DNA of 64,000 bases from Notospermus geniculatus. Taxonomy: Eukaryota > Nemertea > Pilidiophora > Heteronemertea > Lineidae. Every line of letters starts with the position of its first letter. The stretch's first letter is position 1. The stretch covers positions 113,332-177,331 of the forward strand of contig NMRB01000685.1 in assembly GCA_002633025.1 (NCBI GenBank), in the 5' to 3' direction. Shown in pieces: positions 11,478 through 23,377 of the stretch. The translations under genes were made by a program, and so were the position numbers. The notes beneath the pieces were generated by a model that saw only the letters and a list, made by a program, of their open reading frames with translations, searched no databases and was not told the DNA's origin.

Positions 11478-11967
11478 CTCGTATTGAACCCCTCGTATTG
11501 AACCCCTCGAGGAAGGGGCGTCAAGTAAGACATGGGTTGGTGAATATGGTGATCTGACGTAATAGGTAGGAGGAAACCGGAGCGCCGAATTAACCTTCGC
11601 TGTCAATGGCACTTGGCGTTTTAACTGGGCAGATTACCAAAGATGACATGCTTCAGTTTGGCATTTGAACGGGTTATTAAGAATAGATGGTATAGAAATA
11701 TCGTTGTACTCTTGACCAGAGCTCGAAAACAGCAGGGTTGCCCTTCCATTGTTTCGCTGGCAATAATCGACCCATAAAACAGAGATACATCATGCGAAAG
11801 CAAAGCATAAATCCTCGGGTGTCCGCAAACCAGTCAACCAGATGACAGTCGGGGCAGATATTCTTTTATTGCACATAACTACTGATGACAGGTCGACATT
11901 TTGTAGAGGAGAACTTTAACACTTTGTGATCTAGCCTTCCTTAGAGTTAGTAAAACTGACGTTATCA

Positions 11968-12136
11968 GGTGTAACGTTTTCTAGTGTTCCCCATATCTCA
12001 GTGTTCCCATACAAAAAAGTACAGAGGGCATGACTTTTCAGTAGGGGACACAGGGAAGTCGGTCACGCTCGCTCCACAGCTTCCCCATATGATAAGGAGA
12101 ACACTGAAAAACGGGAACACTGAGGCTTATTACACC
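11968..12136. mobile_element. AGTGTTCCCC-type foldback, copy 1
   Basis: The left end GGTGTAAC...AGTGTTCCCCATATCTCAG is mirrored by the right end CGGGAACACTGAGGCTTATT then ACACC. The same family is at 25711-25880 (the duplicate) and, diverged, at 50630-50790. The internal AGTGTTCCC word recurs within each arm. Confidence 0.6.
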
Positions 12137-12810
12137 GGCGCTTTCGTTGGTATTGTCCCCAATTCCCATTACTTTTTTTTGGAGAAAATTCTGACAGGAC
12201 TTAGGGCGTGACAGGGTGTGGCAACTAGATTTACTCCTCGCCGATCATCAGAATTGGCGTTCCCTAATAGTGTCACCGTGCGTAGTTCTCTAGTTGTGGA
12301 GATTTTGAAAGTACATTGTACATGTACTCTCAAGATTTTTGCGTTAAAACTCCTGTTTTATGACTATACAAAGGACTAAAGATCATTTTCGTGATTGTTA
12401 CAAAACTTCCATTTTGTCACAACGTCACAGTCACAGAAAATTCACACGGACTTTCTCCAAATATCAGTCCTGACTCGACTGGACCTGTCAATGTCTTGCC
12501 AAGTCTAATCACAAAATGATTAAAGAAGTGCCTCATGAATTTAACATCAGTCTGTCCGGCCATTTTACATCGATCAACAAGTCGAGAAATCCCCAAATGA
12601 AGGCATTTCAATTGAAATCTTGAGACTGAGTGACCACTGAAGCATGGCGGAGGATCTCACAAGTGACACCTTGGTCACAATCCATCTTGCTGGATGAATA
12701 ACGATGTGATCTGATGAGATGGAGAAGGAATATTTTCTCGGTGTCCTGCACCCGTCTTCTCAGAGTGAGTACCCCCTGGCCATATTTTGAAGTTGTAATG
12801 TTCTCGTGAA

Positions 12811-14668
12811 ACACAATGCATGCCGATAGGGAATCCCTCTTGAAGAGTCGAGAGCGTTTCCATTTGATCAATAGTAAATATATATTACCCACGTAACACA
12901 CATGTATTAACCCTTGAAGCTGGAGCTTAGTGATATATCTACATGTGTAATGAAGCCGAGCACAGTCATATTTTTCACACATTTTTTTGGAAATTCTGCT
13001 ACGGAACAGACGACTGAAGTGTATCGACCTCATGTAAGCTTTTTCGAGCAGTTGACGAAATATTTGACCGTATACCGTACACGCCGAGCTACAAAGGTAA
13101 GCTGTAGCATATTCATATTTTCTGTAAAGAATCATCTTGTGATGTATCTGAAGAAAACATCTAGCCATGCGCGTTGGCCAGTCGGACATCATTTTACGAT
13201 GAGCTGCAACTTCATGCTGTACGGAACACAGTGAAAGGTATCCTGTTTCAAGCTTCTAATCTAGTAGAAAAGTCCATTACGATAAAGTCAGGACACTGAA
13301 GTTTTCACTTTCCACTGCCATGACTATCATGACGGAAGCTGCGGATACCGTAACAATGATGGAAGAAGCCTCTTGATTCGTTCGCGTAGGAAACCCGATG
13401 TAACCAGTCCCCTGATTGGTCGCCCCGTGTAGCTCATAATAACGAGGTCTTTGATTCGTTAATGCTGAAAAACTTTGGTAACTAATGAAAAGAGTCATCA
13501 CCCCAATACCTTGTTGTGTCATGGATGAATTTGACAGCCAAAAAATACTCCCAGTGCGTGTATATTTGTATTTGCCAGGCTGAAAATGACTCCCAAATAC
13601 TTTGGAAGTTTTCGCTTCTAAGAATTTAATCTCAGGTGTTCATGTTCTGTCGCCGGCAGCTAAATCCGTCTTCGAACTTTTAGGTGGGGTGGGGTGGGGG
13701 CAAAATTTCCTTTTATACCGACTGTTAAGGTCAACACATCTTCTCCCACCTGCTCGACATGTGCACACACTCCAGCATCTAGGATTCAATTAACACGAAA
13801 GCATTTCGTCAATAAATTCAATTAAATTGTTATGGGGTGTGTGGAGATTCCATCAGTCTAATTGGTATTGAAGTTGAGCATTAATCCCGTAAAGCGTTGC
13901 TGAAGGTGTTATAACCTATTAGACTAATGGCAGGATCGAGGGGACTTTTTCCACAGGTGTTTTAGTTAAATTGGTACAATCAAACCAGATTACTTCTCTA
14001 AGGTTGGATGGGTCCCCGCCCCGAGTCTGTACTTTTAGATATATTGCATGGGATGTGCATTCTACCACACCGGGGCCTCCGCAGGGCTCATTCGAAACGA
14101 AGGAGAAGTGATGGAACGAAACGCTAGGGAGTGCTCATTATTTGAGAACCCAAGTTCAGATTTGCTGTTATCCGGCGCTGTTACCCATGTCCACACTGCA
14201 TCCAAAGCAGAACATTGAGGTAGCTAATATTTAGATGCCTGTTTCGATACCCCAAGGTTAAACCAGTCATGGAGGTATAAAATAAAATTATTCTGTATCT
14301 CCATGAACCAGTCGATCACTCCGTTCCCACCACCCTCGGTGATGTCACCGGAGCTTTGGACGGTAAACACTTGTAATCTTATCCATGGGTGTCACGACTG
14401 CATCATAATACATGTAGTAACAAGCTACCGGACGTACGAGGCAGGCTAATTGGCCGTATTGTTAGCTTATGCAATCATCAGGTAGCTATGGGACTGTATG
14501 TATAATGTATCACTGGGTATGACATGGGGATATAGACGAGGCTGTTACGTCCATTAGCGTAAGTTTGTCCACTCACTGGAACATACATGTAGAGTCACAC
14601 GTAGTAAAAATGGACAGACCTCGTTGGAGTCCGATGCGGCGGAGAAAGAAAATAAACGGCGTCAAGTA
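12811..14668. other. left part of the spacer between the duplicate copies
   Basis: Not duplicated elsewhere in the window. The longest ORFs (12914-13234 plus; 13277-13522 minus) show no domain. A GGTGGGGTGGGGTGGGGG run lies at 13683-13700. Confidence 0.5.
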
Positions 14669-14869
14669 AAGCCCAGGTCACACTGTGTCGACTTAGCCGG
14701 GCGAATCTCCGCGAACTAGAATGAAATGGTCCATGGACCATGTACATACCTCTCTCTGTCATTACACTACGGTATTATGTCCAAAGGGGTGAGCACATGG
14801 TCCATGGACCATTTCATTCTAGTTCGCGGGGATTCGCCCGGCTAAGTCGACACAGTGTGACCTGTGCTT
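14669..14869. mobile_element. 201-bp foldback element with ~70-bp arms
   Basis: The left arm (AAGCCCAGGTCACACTGTGT onward to CATGGTCCATGGACCAT) and the right arm (ATGGTCCATGGACCATTTCA onward to ACACAGTGTGACCTG) pair almost perfectly over ~70 bp, with a short loop. The inner end is itself a palindrome (GGTCCATGGACC). A fragment with GAGCACATGGTCCGTGGACC lies at 39171-39190. There is no clear target duplication. Confidence 0.8.
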
Positions 14870-15992
14870 CAGGACCGTAGTTTGCGTAGGGACGGGGGAA
14901 TCAGACTTTACTCATGCCAATGCTACTATCCTGTGAGGCTATCTGAGTTTAACTTAATCTCGCTGGCCCAGAGGTACGGCTTCCGTGTTCGGTGTGCTCC
15001 ACTTGTACAGTAAGGTGAAACCGCCGACTGATCTCTGCGTTGGAGATTGGGGTTTGACCACAGAAATCTGTCATTCTCAAATCATTGATGCAGCAAGGGG
15101 TCCCTTTGGAAGATATGCCGAGGGTATTAAAAGACGGCCTAAAAAGTTCTTGGTCAGCTCTTTGCACGTACCGTACGCTTATAGCCCGAGCAGTCTTTCG
15201 AAACGGGATCTATTACATGCTGTATGTGAAAAAATAAAGTTGTGTGTAAATCCAAGTCGTACTTTTCGTTGATTTTGATGAAAGAATGAGTAAGCAGCCT
15301 CCGCGGGGCCCCCGGGGCGCCGTCTGCGACAGACAGGTCTGTCAAATGTGCAGTTTTAATGGCGCAGTTGTCGAGGACCGTGGACGGGTGAATGTTGTCT
15401 TTGGCGTAATTAAGTTGCATAAGTGCGATACGGTTCTCAACTAAAGTGCGCTTAACTTGATCTGCGAAGCTCCTAAGAACAGGCTGCGGAATCTGGCGGT
15501 TTTTTCACCGCGTATGACTCTGGTATTCGACTGGTGCATCATGGGAGCGATCCTTCAGAAGCAGAGGCAAGCGAGAATTATGCAAACAAATATAGAAAAA
15601 TGTTATCGTCAGTTTATTCAATGCTATTTTGAGTGGTCTGTGATATATTCTGAATAAACACCGAATAACTTTAACCCAACTTCAACATTTTTTTTCTGTG
15701 GGTCGGAATACACAGATTTCATTAATATACTGATGGACCTATACCATCCATGCTGGTACTCGCGTGCATGGACAAAAGCAGTACCCATGTCAGGCCCATC
15801 GCTCTCGGAGCAGTACTCATGCGTCAGGCCCATTCTCGGGCCCACCGCTCTCGGACACCGTCATTTTGCCCGACCTTATTCCTCCTTTACATTAGATCTA
15901 ACCGAAGCCCAATGAAACCCTAGAGGGTTAGGTTATAAAACTTCCTCGTCAGATATCGAGCGGCCAGAAGAGGTATGCACACATTCTAAATT

Positions 15993-16247
15993 TTACTCCA
16001 AAATGTAATGCAAATAATGGCTGGTCAACAGCCTCCTCTTGTACAACTCTCCAGAGAAGAGTTCAACAGGTTTCTTCCCGGACACTATTTGTTTTTGGTT
16101 CGCTGCACTGAAGAGTGTCTTGCCGTGTTGATATAAGGCCCTAACCAGGCCGAGTTTGGTTGGGCTGTACATGTACCACGTGGTCTGTTTTACCGCCAAA
16201 TGTCCCGCTTGAGATTCCTCGAAAACAACTTCGGGAAATTTTGACAT
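15993..16247 (-). CDS. 84-codon ORF, copy-2 counterpart of 1731-1985
   Basis: Same length and start as the copy-1 ORF, with three replacements and one silent change. The persistence of the frame is only weak support because overall divergence is low. Confidence 0.2.
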   Translation of the reverse strand: MSKFPEVVFEESQAGHLAVKQTTWYMYSPTKLGLVRALYQHGKTLFSAANQKQIVSGKKPVELFSGELYKRRLLTSHYLHYILE

Positions 16248-17195
16248 AGTTCAATTTTGGTATCTGGTTTTGAAGTGTGCGTGTATGGAAGGGGTAGTAG
16301 GATGTAAACGCTTGACAGGAAGTAACACCCGCCAGAAGCCGTATTCTCGAAAGGTCAAGGTCAAAACTGGTACTCGACAGTCAGCTGTCGTCTGCTGGCA
16401 GATCTGGCAAAAACACATTTAATAGCTTATGTACAAACAACGTGTACAACTTCAGATGTAGAAAAAACATTCCCATTGATGACCCTTGAATTGTATTGAT
16501 TGTCATCGGACAGATACCCATCGATCTCGCTTGCCGATCATCTCATGCTTATAGGCCCTCTTCAGAATAAAAAAAATGATCGATTAGTTCGATGTGGTAA
16601 ACATTTCTCGTTGAGGTTCTGTTGGTTCAAATGTTTTATCAGAACTTCGCCCGCCATGCACGTGTGTTCTGGTAGGCCAATGTAACCACTGTAATGTATC
16701 CAGCTCAGCTTACGGTAGCAGTCAACTCGAGTGCCTGAAAATGTGACATGTGCATCCGATAGCTACAGATTCATGATTCATGCGAACATATTATGGAAAA
16801 CGGCATATATTTTACCACAATAATATCGTTTAGAAATTCATCGAAAGTTATGCAAATGTAGGCTACATGTACATAGAATATTATCATTTATTTCCATTGG
16901 CCTACAGAATTTTCGCTTTTCAAAATCTATCAGGGTAGTATTCATAGTCCCTATAAAATGATCATGGGACAATTCTGTCCGCATGTTGTACTACAGAGTA
17001 CATTGGGACTTTTTGTATAGCAATGTTTTCAATGATTATGTACAAAGCTTGGTTTTGAATAATGTGAGTACATTCATCATTCGAGACTGACAACCTACGT
17101 CGCTGCATAGGCCTACATAACATCAACGATATAGTGCAGGTGACATTCAGAACTCTACCATAGGATTTCAACCTCAGGAGTCTTGCACCATTTAA

Positions 17196-17306
17196 GGCCA
17201 CGTACACGGTATACACGGACAAAAAACTCATCAGTAAATAAAAGATTCGCGATTGTGAAGCTATTGTCAACCGACATGTCGGTGTAGCTGTTATGTAATC
17301 TCAGCC
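17196..17306. mobile_element. PIF/Harbinger-like foldback MITE, copy-2 counterpart
   Basis: Counterpart of 2944-3054, flanked by TAA at 17193-17195 and 17307-17309. A few bases are missing in the left arm relative to copy 1. Confidence 0.6.
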
Positions 17307-18089
17307 TAAGAGCATTTTTCTGGTGTAACACCAAAATCCCTTTAGTTTTAGAGGCATTTTTTGGCTCTAAAATTGTCAGAATATTTGAGGCATTTTTTGG
17401 CTCTAAAATTGTCATTATATTTGACGTCACCTCACGCTGTGTACTGTGGAGTAGCCTACCGTGCGCGATATCCACACTTTACAGGTGGTACCACTGCAAG
17501 TGTTTGGCTTTATCTTTAAACTGACCCGAGCGACATCTGGAATACGACGATCGTATTCAAGGTACTTTACAGTACTTGAAACATGGCGTAAAATCTTGAG
17601 ACATAAGAAGCAGAATACGGCAATAAAACGAAGCGAAATTCACACTGACGGGTACTTAAATCTTGTCTTTTTGTCCCATGTTGTCACCGGAGCCATTGAA
17701 GTTAAGAATCTCTTTGTCAGGTAGTTGGTGGAAACAATGAAATGAACACAAACACTTCTCTGTGATCAATACTTGTAGATTTCAAGATGTCTTGAACCTG
17801 GGTGTTTCCTCTCTGATCCAATGGTTTAAAAGCTTTGCAGTATTTGATATAGAAAGTGACGAGGGTTGATGTGGAAATGTACAAGTGGGTACGGAAATGA
17901 ACGTTTTAGTAGCAGTCAAATAGTCGTTCACCTGGGCTTGATAGCTGAAAACTGGTCTGAAAGGATCAAGTGATGCTGAATGGGTTGATCCTTGAGAAAG
18001 GTTTCTAGAGAGACGGGGGTAATATTAAGCCATGAATAAACCGTGTTACACCGGAAGCAATTTATAAATAACTCACACATTACAACTAT

Positions 18090-18206
18090 GGCTGGTATTC
18101 ATAAAAGTTAGCAAATGCTTTTACTTAAGATTTGCACAGCAATGTCATGTAAATGCAAAATTTGAAGTAAAAGCATTTGCTAGCTTTTATGAATATCACT
18201 ATCAGC
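18090..18206. mobile_element. foldback MITE (GCAAATGCTTTTACTT family), private to copy 2
   Basis: The left arm TATTCATAAAAGTTAGCAAA continues into TGCTTTTACTT. It is mirrored by AAGTAAAAGCATTTGCTAGC then TTTTATGAATA. Copy 1 has no such sequence at the equivalent point (~3805-3825). A second member of the family is at 50487-50604. Confidence 0.75.
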
Positions 18207-18411
18207 CAATATCTTGCGTTACATTCCTAGTGTAAATGGATAAACCGAAGCAGATAACGCCAAGATCTAGGCCCCCTAAGTACATTTACCGCCAAAGTGT
18301 CGTTGTTGTTTTGGACGAACCGGACCCAAGAAGCTGGCACCATCGAGATACGGTTGCAAAAGGTAATCAACGTTTTCCCTTTTTGAGGAGCTTCTGTCCC
18401 TTGTCATTCGT

Positions 18412-18420
18412 TTCATTCCC
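18412..18420. repeat. left 9-bp target-site duplication
   Basis: TTCATTCCC abuts the left end of the 271-bp element and is repeated exactly at 18692-18700. Copy 1 has a single related word (TTCCGTTCCT, ~4008-4017) at the empty site. Confidence 0.8.
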
Positions 18421-18691
18421 TACACTCCTTTCGCAGTGTCTTCTCACTCATACCTATCGTTCATAGACACTGCTTACAATAGCCAGATTCCCGCCGATTT
18501 ACCGCACGATGGCAGCACTAGTCAGCGGCCAAACAGCGTTGGCGTTGCTCCGTGCTTCGGCCTGTTTACAAGATCAATCAGTATACAAACAGAATAATCA
18601 CCTCTAGTGGTAAATCGGCGGGAATCTGGCTATTGTAAGCAGTGTCTATGAACGATAGGTATGAGTGAGAAGACACTGCGAAAGGAGTGTA
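18421..18691. mobile_element. 271-bp non-autonomous transposon, 83-bp perfect TIRs, private to copy 2
   Basis: The element starts TACACTCCTTTCGCAGTGTC and ends with its exact inverse complement. The two arms pair perfectly for 83 bp, leaving a ~105-bp middle. A 9-bp direct repeat flanks it and the duplicate copy shows the empty site. Long TIRs with a 9-bp duplication fit a Mutator-like (MULE) element. Merlin elements also make 8-9-bp duplications. It encodes no transposase. The perfect arms imply a recent insertion. Confidence 0.9.
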
Positions 18692-18700
18692 TTCATTCCC
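18692..18700. repeat. right 9-bp target-site duplication
   Basis: TTCATTCCC, identical to 18412-18420, directly follows the right TIR. Confidence 0.8.
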
Positions 18701-19279
18701 ATCCATTTGGTAGAAGCGACCCTACTTACATGTCCCAGATCATCTACCCTACATGTACATTTCCGTATACATTACATTTACATGTACAAAAGCGAGACTT
18801 ACCAGAGGCAAGTATTAAACGATATCTTCGCATCATTTCCAATACAATAGCATTGATAAACTGCATTAGAGAACACACCAAGTTGACTTTATACACTTCG
18901 CCACGAGTCTATGTACTCAACGTCTGTGATTTTATTAGCCGACTGAATAGATCACGTTTACGACTGTGTTCTACCGCACTGTCCACATATTATGCACAAT
19001 ACAAAGCACTTGTATCATGAAAAATACGGTATTGTCCACCACCGGTACAAGTGATACTTCTGGTTGCGTTCTGACTGATTGACAATATCGTGTACGATAT
19101 TACAATGCGTTGTAGACTTTATATCATGTTGGCTTTTCTCTTGTTGTGGTTTTATACATTGTTGGTTCATATTCTTCGGTAATAATAGCGGAAAATAATA
19201 GTTACATTCCTCCGTATCTGTGTCTGTAACAATGACCTCGTGGTAAAACGTGTGGTGACATTCGCCGACATCATTGCAC

Positions 19280-19640
19280 GTATTGTATTGTATCAGATTT
19301 TTCCATCAGGGCTGAAGCCAAAGCATTATTGGGCCTGGTAAGTATGGAGGACGCCAGCTCAAGCTACTCATGTTCCTCACTCGGATGGGGTCTTTTGCTT
19401 GCCTTCGCATCAGGGCCGAACCATAGCATTATTGGCCCTGGTAAGTATGGAGGACGCCAAGTCAAGCTACTCATGTTCTTCACGTAGATCGGGTCTTCTA
19501 CTTCCTCTTGCATCAGGGCTGAATCCAAAGCATTATTAGCCCTGGTAAGTATGGAAGAGGCCATCTCAAGTTACTCATGCTCTTGGCCGGTGTCTTTTAC
19601 TTGCCCTTGCAAAGGCACAAGGTAAAGCACCACGGCTTAT
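19280..19640 (-). mobile_element. SINE-A fragment with three tandem modules (copy 2)
   Basis: Counterpart of 4596-5285 without the two insertions that interrupt copy 1. Module starts (GGCCCTGGTAAGTATGG, the first as GGGCCTGGT) fall near 19330, 19434 and 19538, a period of about 104 bp. The tRNA-related head is absent. Confidence 0.75.
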
Positions 19641-19929
19641 TGTCCTCATCACCGTGTAGTGATAAGGTGTACTTATCCTGCGGTTCAATTTTCACCATCC
19701 CAGTATGGGGACCACAGCTGTGCGAGCAGGACTGCTGGAGATTTCGTGATTACCAACCTTAATTGCCAAGATCATAAAATCGATCCAATGTGTTTACCGC
19801 ACGCACTAGGGGGCGCTGAACGAGTCCGTAGGTGGTGAATCTAGGCACTGTTGGTCTGTGATCGATTAGCAATTGAGTAGAATCCGAACTAGATTTTGCT
19901 ACCCTACATTAACCCTCTCACCGACACGA

Positions 19930-20210
19930 CAGATGATCTTGCTGCCTCCAACAACAACAGGTACATGTAGAGGGAAGTTTTTTTTCAACTCCCCCTCGAA
20001 CATGTCGAACAACAACAAGTACATGTAGAGGGAAGTTTTTTTCAACTCCCCCTCGAACAACAACAAGTACATGTAGAGGGAAGTTTTTTTTTCAACTCCC
20101 CCCGAACAACAACAAGTACAATATGTAGAGGGAAGTTTTTCTTCAACTCCTCCCTCCCCCTCGAACAACAACAAGTACATGTAGAGGGAAGTTTTTCTTC
20201 AACTCCTCCC
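19930..20210. repeat. ~50-60-bp minisatellite expanded in copy 2
   Basis: About five units of AACAACAACAAGTACATGTA plus GAGGGAAGTTTTT and a CTCC tract. Copy 1 has one unit (5579-5636). The array runs into the assembly gap, and C/A homopolymers follow the gap. Minus-strand ORFs across it are repeat artefacts. Confidence 0.85.
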
Positions 20211-20430
20211 NNNNNNNNNNNNNNNNNNNNNNNNNNNNNNNNNNNNNNNNNNNNNNNNNNNNNNNNNNNNNNNNNNNNNNNNNNNNNNNNNNNNNNNNNN
20301 NNNNNNNNNNNNNNNNNNNNNNNNNNNNNNNNNNNNNNNNNNNNNNNNNNNNNNNNNNNNNNNNNNNNNNNNNNNNNNNNNNNNNNNNNNNNNNNNNNNN
20401 NNNNNNNNNNNNNNNNNNNNNNNNNNNNNN
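20211..20430. other. assembly gap (220 N)
   Basis: A run of 220 N's. By comparison with copy 1, material equivalent to about 5637-6045 (~400 bp) plus unknown repeat units is missing here. Confidence 0.99.
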
Positions 20431-20882
20431 CCCCCCCCCCCCCCAAAAAAAAACCCTGCCTTTTTGCTTATAAAGAAAGACTGCTCTCATTTTGGAATTA
20501 GGTGCATGGTGTTGTTTTTTTCCACCAAAAAAGATAACAGCCACTTTTGTGACGATGATCTACATGTATATGCCATTAAACTGGAAGGAACATCTGCGAC
20601 AAGTTCTTGCAGTAGAAGTACCAGTTACCAGTTCTGTTTCGCCTGTGTTAGCAGCATCCCAAGTTTCCTTCTACAAAACCATGACGAGAGATACCTGTGA
20701 TGCCGTCGTCTACGCTAGGCCTCGTTACTCGACGGACCTCAGCCTAACGTACTACTAAAGGGTTCCAGTATCATCGCCACCTTCCTTCTCCATAGGCCTA
20801 TTATCAATACACAACAGCGTCCTCCCGCGTGCCTTTTCTTTCTCTCCACAACACTCTTTGGCCCAGCCAAATTTTTCTGCAG

Positions 20883-21178
20883 TTCAAAAACTTGATCTCA
20901 ACTCCAAACGTGAATCTCCCCATGTACTTCAGGAATCGGCCGAAGGCTCAGGTTTCCCCGTCGATCCCCATGTTGGTACAGCCTCCATTGTGTACACAGC
21001 CTCGCCTCCATCGGCATGGGGTAATATCGAGGAATTGCGACGGCGACTACACGGTCTGGGGAGGCTCGCAAAGTTTAAACAGGTGAAAGGCGCGCAAATT
21101 AAGCAAAGCGCAAATTTGGAGCGCCGTTATCGACCACTCGACATAACTGGAGTACCTCAACAAGCAGACCGGCTCTGA
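20883..21178 (+). CDS. plus-strand terminal-exon candidate, 97 residues, unknown function
   Basis: A polypyrimidine-rich tract ending TTTTTCTGCAG gives a good acceptor. The frame is then open for 97 codons to a TGA. The peptide is hydrophilic and protein-like, with VDPHVGTASIVYTASPPSAW followed by a basic segment (EELRRRLHGLGRLAKFKQVK) and RRYRPLDITG near the end. I do not recognise it. The copy-1 counterpart is interrupted by a TGA. An alternative acceptor (GGCCCAG) lies ~15 bp upstream. No upstream exon or poly(A) signal was found. Confidence 0.35.
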
Positions 21179-23104
21179 CTAAGTCCACATACTTAGAGTG
21201 TACACACCGTGTTGTGGGCGATGCTTCGAAGGAGTATTTCCCTGTAGATTTTGTTCAAAGTGTGTAGTTTTTGCATTCGACGTGTTGTTGTATTTGAATG
21301 CTTGCATTCTTCATTGTTAAGAAGTTGGTTGAGCATTTTGGGGAAACAAATTAGTCTATTAACGTGTTAGGTAAGAGGGGGGATTTTAAACATTACGAAA
21401 CGATCTTCACACCTTTGAGTTGTCGATGACTCGAAGTCAAGTAAACACCCGGAAGTAGGAAATGGGGACCCTACCCCACTCCCTCAATAGGTGTCACTAG
21501 TGGTTAAAACTATTGAAATGAAACTGACATCCTGGTCCTGATCAATTTTCCACACAAAAGGCGTCCATTTGTAGGACCGGGTTTCGGTGTGCTGCCCTAC
21601 TCGTCCTCTCACACTGATCAGAGCTAGTCCTAGCCTCAGGACAGACCATGATAAGTTACAAATTCATATTTGACACAACCATTCATGATTCTACATACCG
21701 CTTGTAGTGTATCATACACGCCAATAAAACACACTACGCATACTTTTACCGTGTACCGATTGTTTTGCCTTTAGGCGTGAAAATATTAAGAAATCCAAAG
21801 AACGCGACGAGTCTCTGTTGGCACCGTCCATTCCGACTGGTTTCCTGGGTTGTGGTGAAGGCGCAAAAAAGTTTGCTTGCAGGGACGACTTCGGATGACA
21901 GAGGCGGGTGGCTATGGAAACGATGTTGTCTCATCAGAAAAATGTGCTCCGTATCGCCAATGAGGAGGTCTTCAGTTCCACCTCTTAGCTGCGACGGGAT
22001 CCTCTTTCGGAAAGACGCGTCATCCGGGAGCCAACGACAACGAAAGAGACTGCGGACAGCCGACTTGATATTTTAAGCACACTATTTTGGCAGGTCGCAA
22101 GATGGGAAAATCTGTCAACACATTGTCACATCTAGCGTCTTATGTTAAGCCAAGGTTATAGAGTACAGATTGGTATATCACCCCGTCGGACCACGAAAAC
22201 GGGACACCTGGTGGAGATGAAAGGAAATAATGATATAAAATGGCGATTTGAGGTGGAAAACTTGAAAGTAGGGACTAATGAATGTTCCAGAATACGCTTA
22301 TAGCAACTGCAACTGTAATTACATCATGGTTTAAATAACAAAGTGCTATTAAAATATCGCGTGGTAAAAAGCATACGTTTTTGGAATATATGTGAAAGCA
22401 ACAAGCAGCTATAGTCAAGGTTATGCTGCGTGGTAATGAATTTGACATTTCAGATTTAACTCATTGGCTTCGTTTGGCTGTCTTAGGGAAAACACTTCTC
22501 GCTAAACGTTTTTGGAAAGGGAAGCAATTATGAGGATTGCGTATTCGGCTTCAAATGCACCGAGTTGATAAAAGTCATGCTGACGTAGGACCTAACATTT
22601 CGGTTCTTTTGGAAGTTCCAGCCTGCTTTTTTGGTAGTTTTTGTGCAGTGGCAGATGGCTGTCACTGCGAGGTACACAGTTCCATTCTTAGAATATCCAT
22701 AATTTCACTAGTTCCCCATCGGATCTTGTCCGGTACCGTACCTTTTTCTGACGGCTCCACAAACTACGCTGTCAAGAAACTGGCCTGGAATTCATGAGAA
22801 AATTGACCAAAGCTATTTTTGACATCTCACCTGATGCGGAGGCAATTTGTGGCTGGACCCGAGTTTCCAAATGTAGCCCACTAGGAGATGAATTAAGCGA
22901 TGGACAAGATAGCGATGGACGTTATCTTGTCCTAATGTCTCATCCACTTGTTGACGAAGATGACCAGGACAGATTTAGAACTTGTTAGGAATCTGGGGAC
23001 CAGGGATTTGTCCTGCAGCGTCGACATTCCAGTAACCTGACACACCCGGTAGAATCACCCCGTCACCTCCAACCTGACTTCTTATACCTCATATTTCCAC
23101 TAGA

Positions 23105-23377
23105 TTTGTATTTGCATCTGATTTTTCCGTCAGGGCCGAAGCCATAGTAGCATTATTGGCCCTGGTAAGTATGAAAGAGGCCATCTCGAGCTGCTCATGT
23201 TCCTCACTTAGATGGGATGTTTTACTTGCCCTTGCAAAGGCACAGATACAAGGTACCACGGCTTACTGTCCCATGCGGCGGGCTGAAGAGCCAGAGATAT
23301 TAATCCCATATTGCCCGGGATTCGAACCCACTTGCTGAGCGAACGTGATAACCACTACACTAGGTATCAAGGATCCC
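23105..23377 (-). mobile_element. full-length tRNA-derived SINE (family A), copy 2
   Basis: Counterpart of 9361-9632 with the same B box (GGTTCGAATCCC on the minus strand), the same body, and an A-box-like region changed to TAGTGGTTATC. Confidence 0.85.

Larger units (their letters stand above)
1085..12810 (+). repeat. direct segmental duplication, copy 1
   Basis: Reading along the sequence, this block matches 15344-26558 in the same order and orientation. Homology begins at the word AAATGTGCAG (1085 and 15344) and ends at TTCTCGTGAA (12810 and 26558). Long stretches, for example 6460-7170 against 20884-21597, differ by only a few bases. Copy 1 has private insertions at 4745-4916 and 4947-5090 and keeps 7175-7841, which copy 2 lacks. 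Sequence outside both ends is unrelated between copies. It is either a real tandem-type duplication with a ~2.5-kb spacer or two haplotypes assembled one after the other. Confidence 0.93.
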
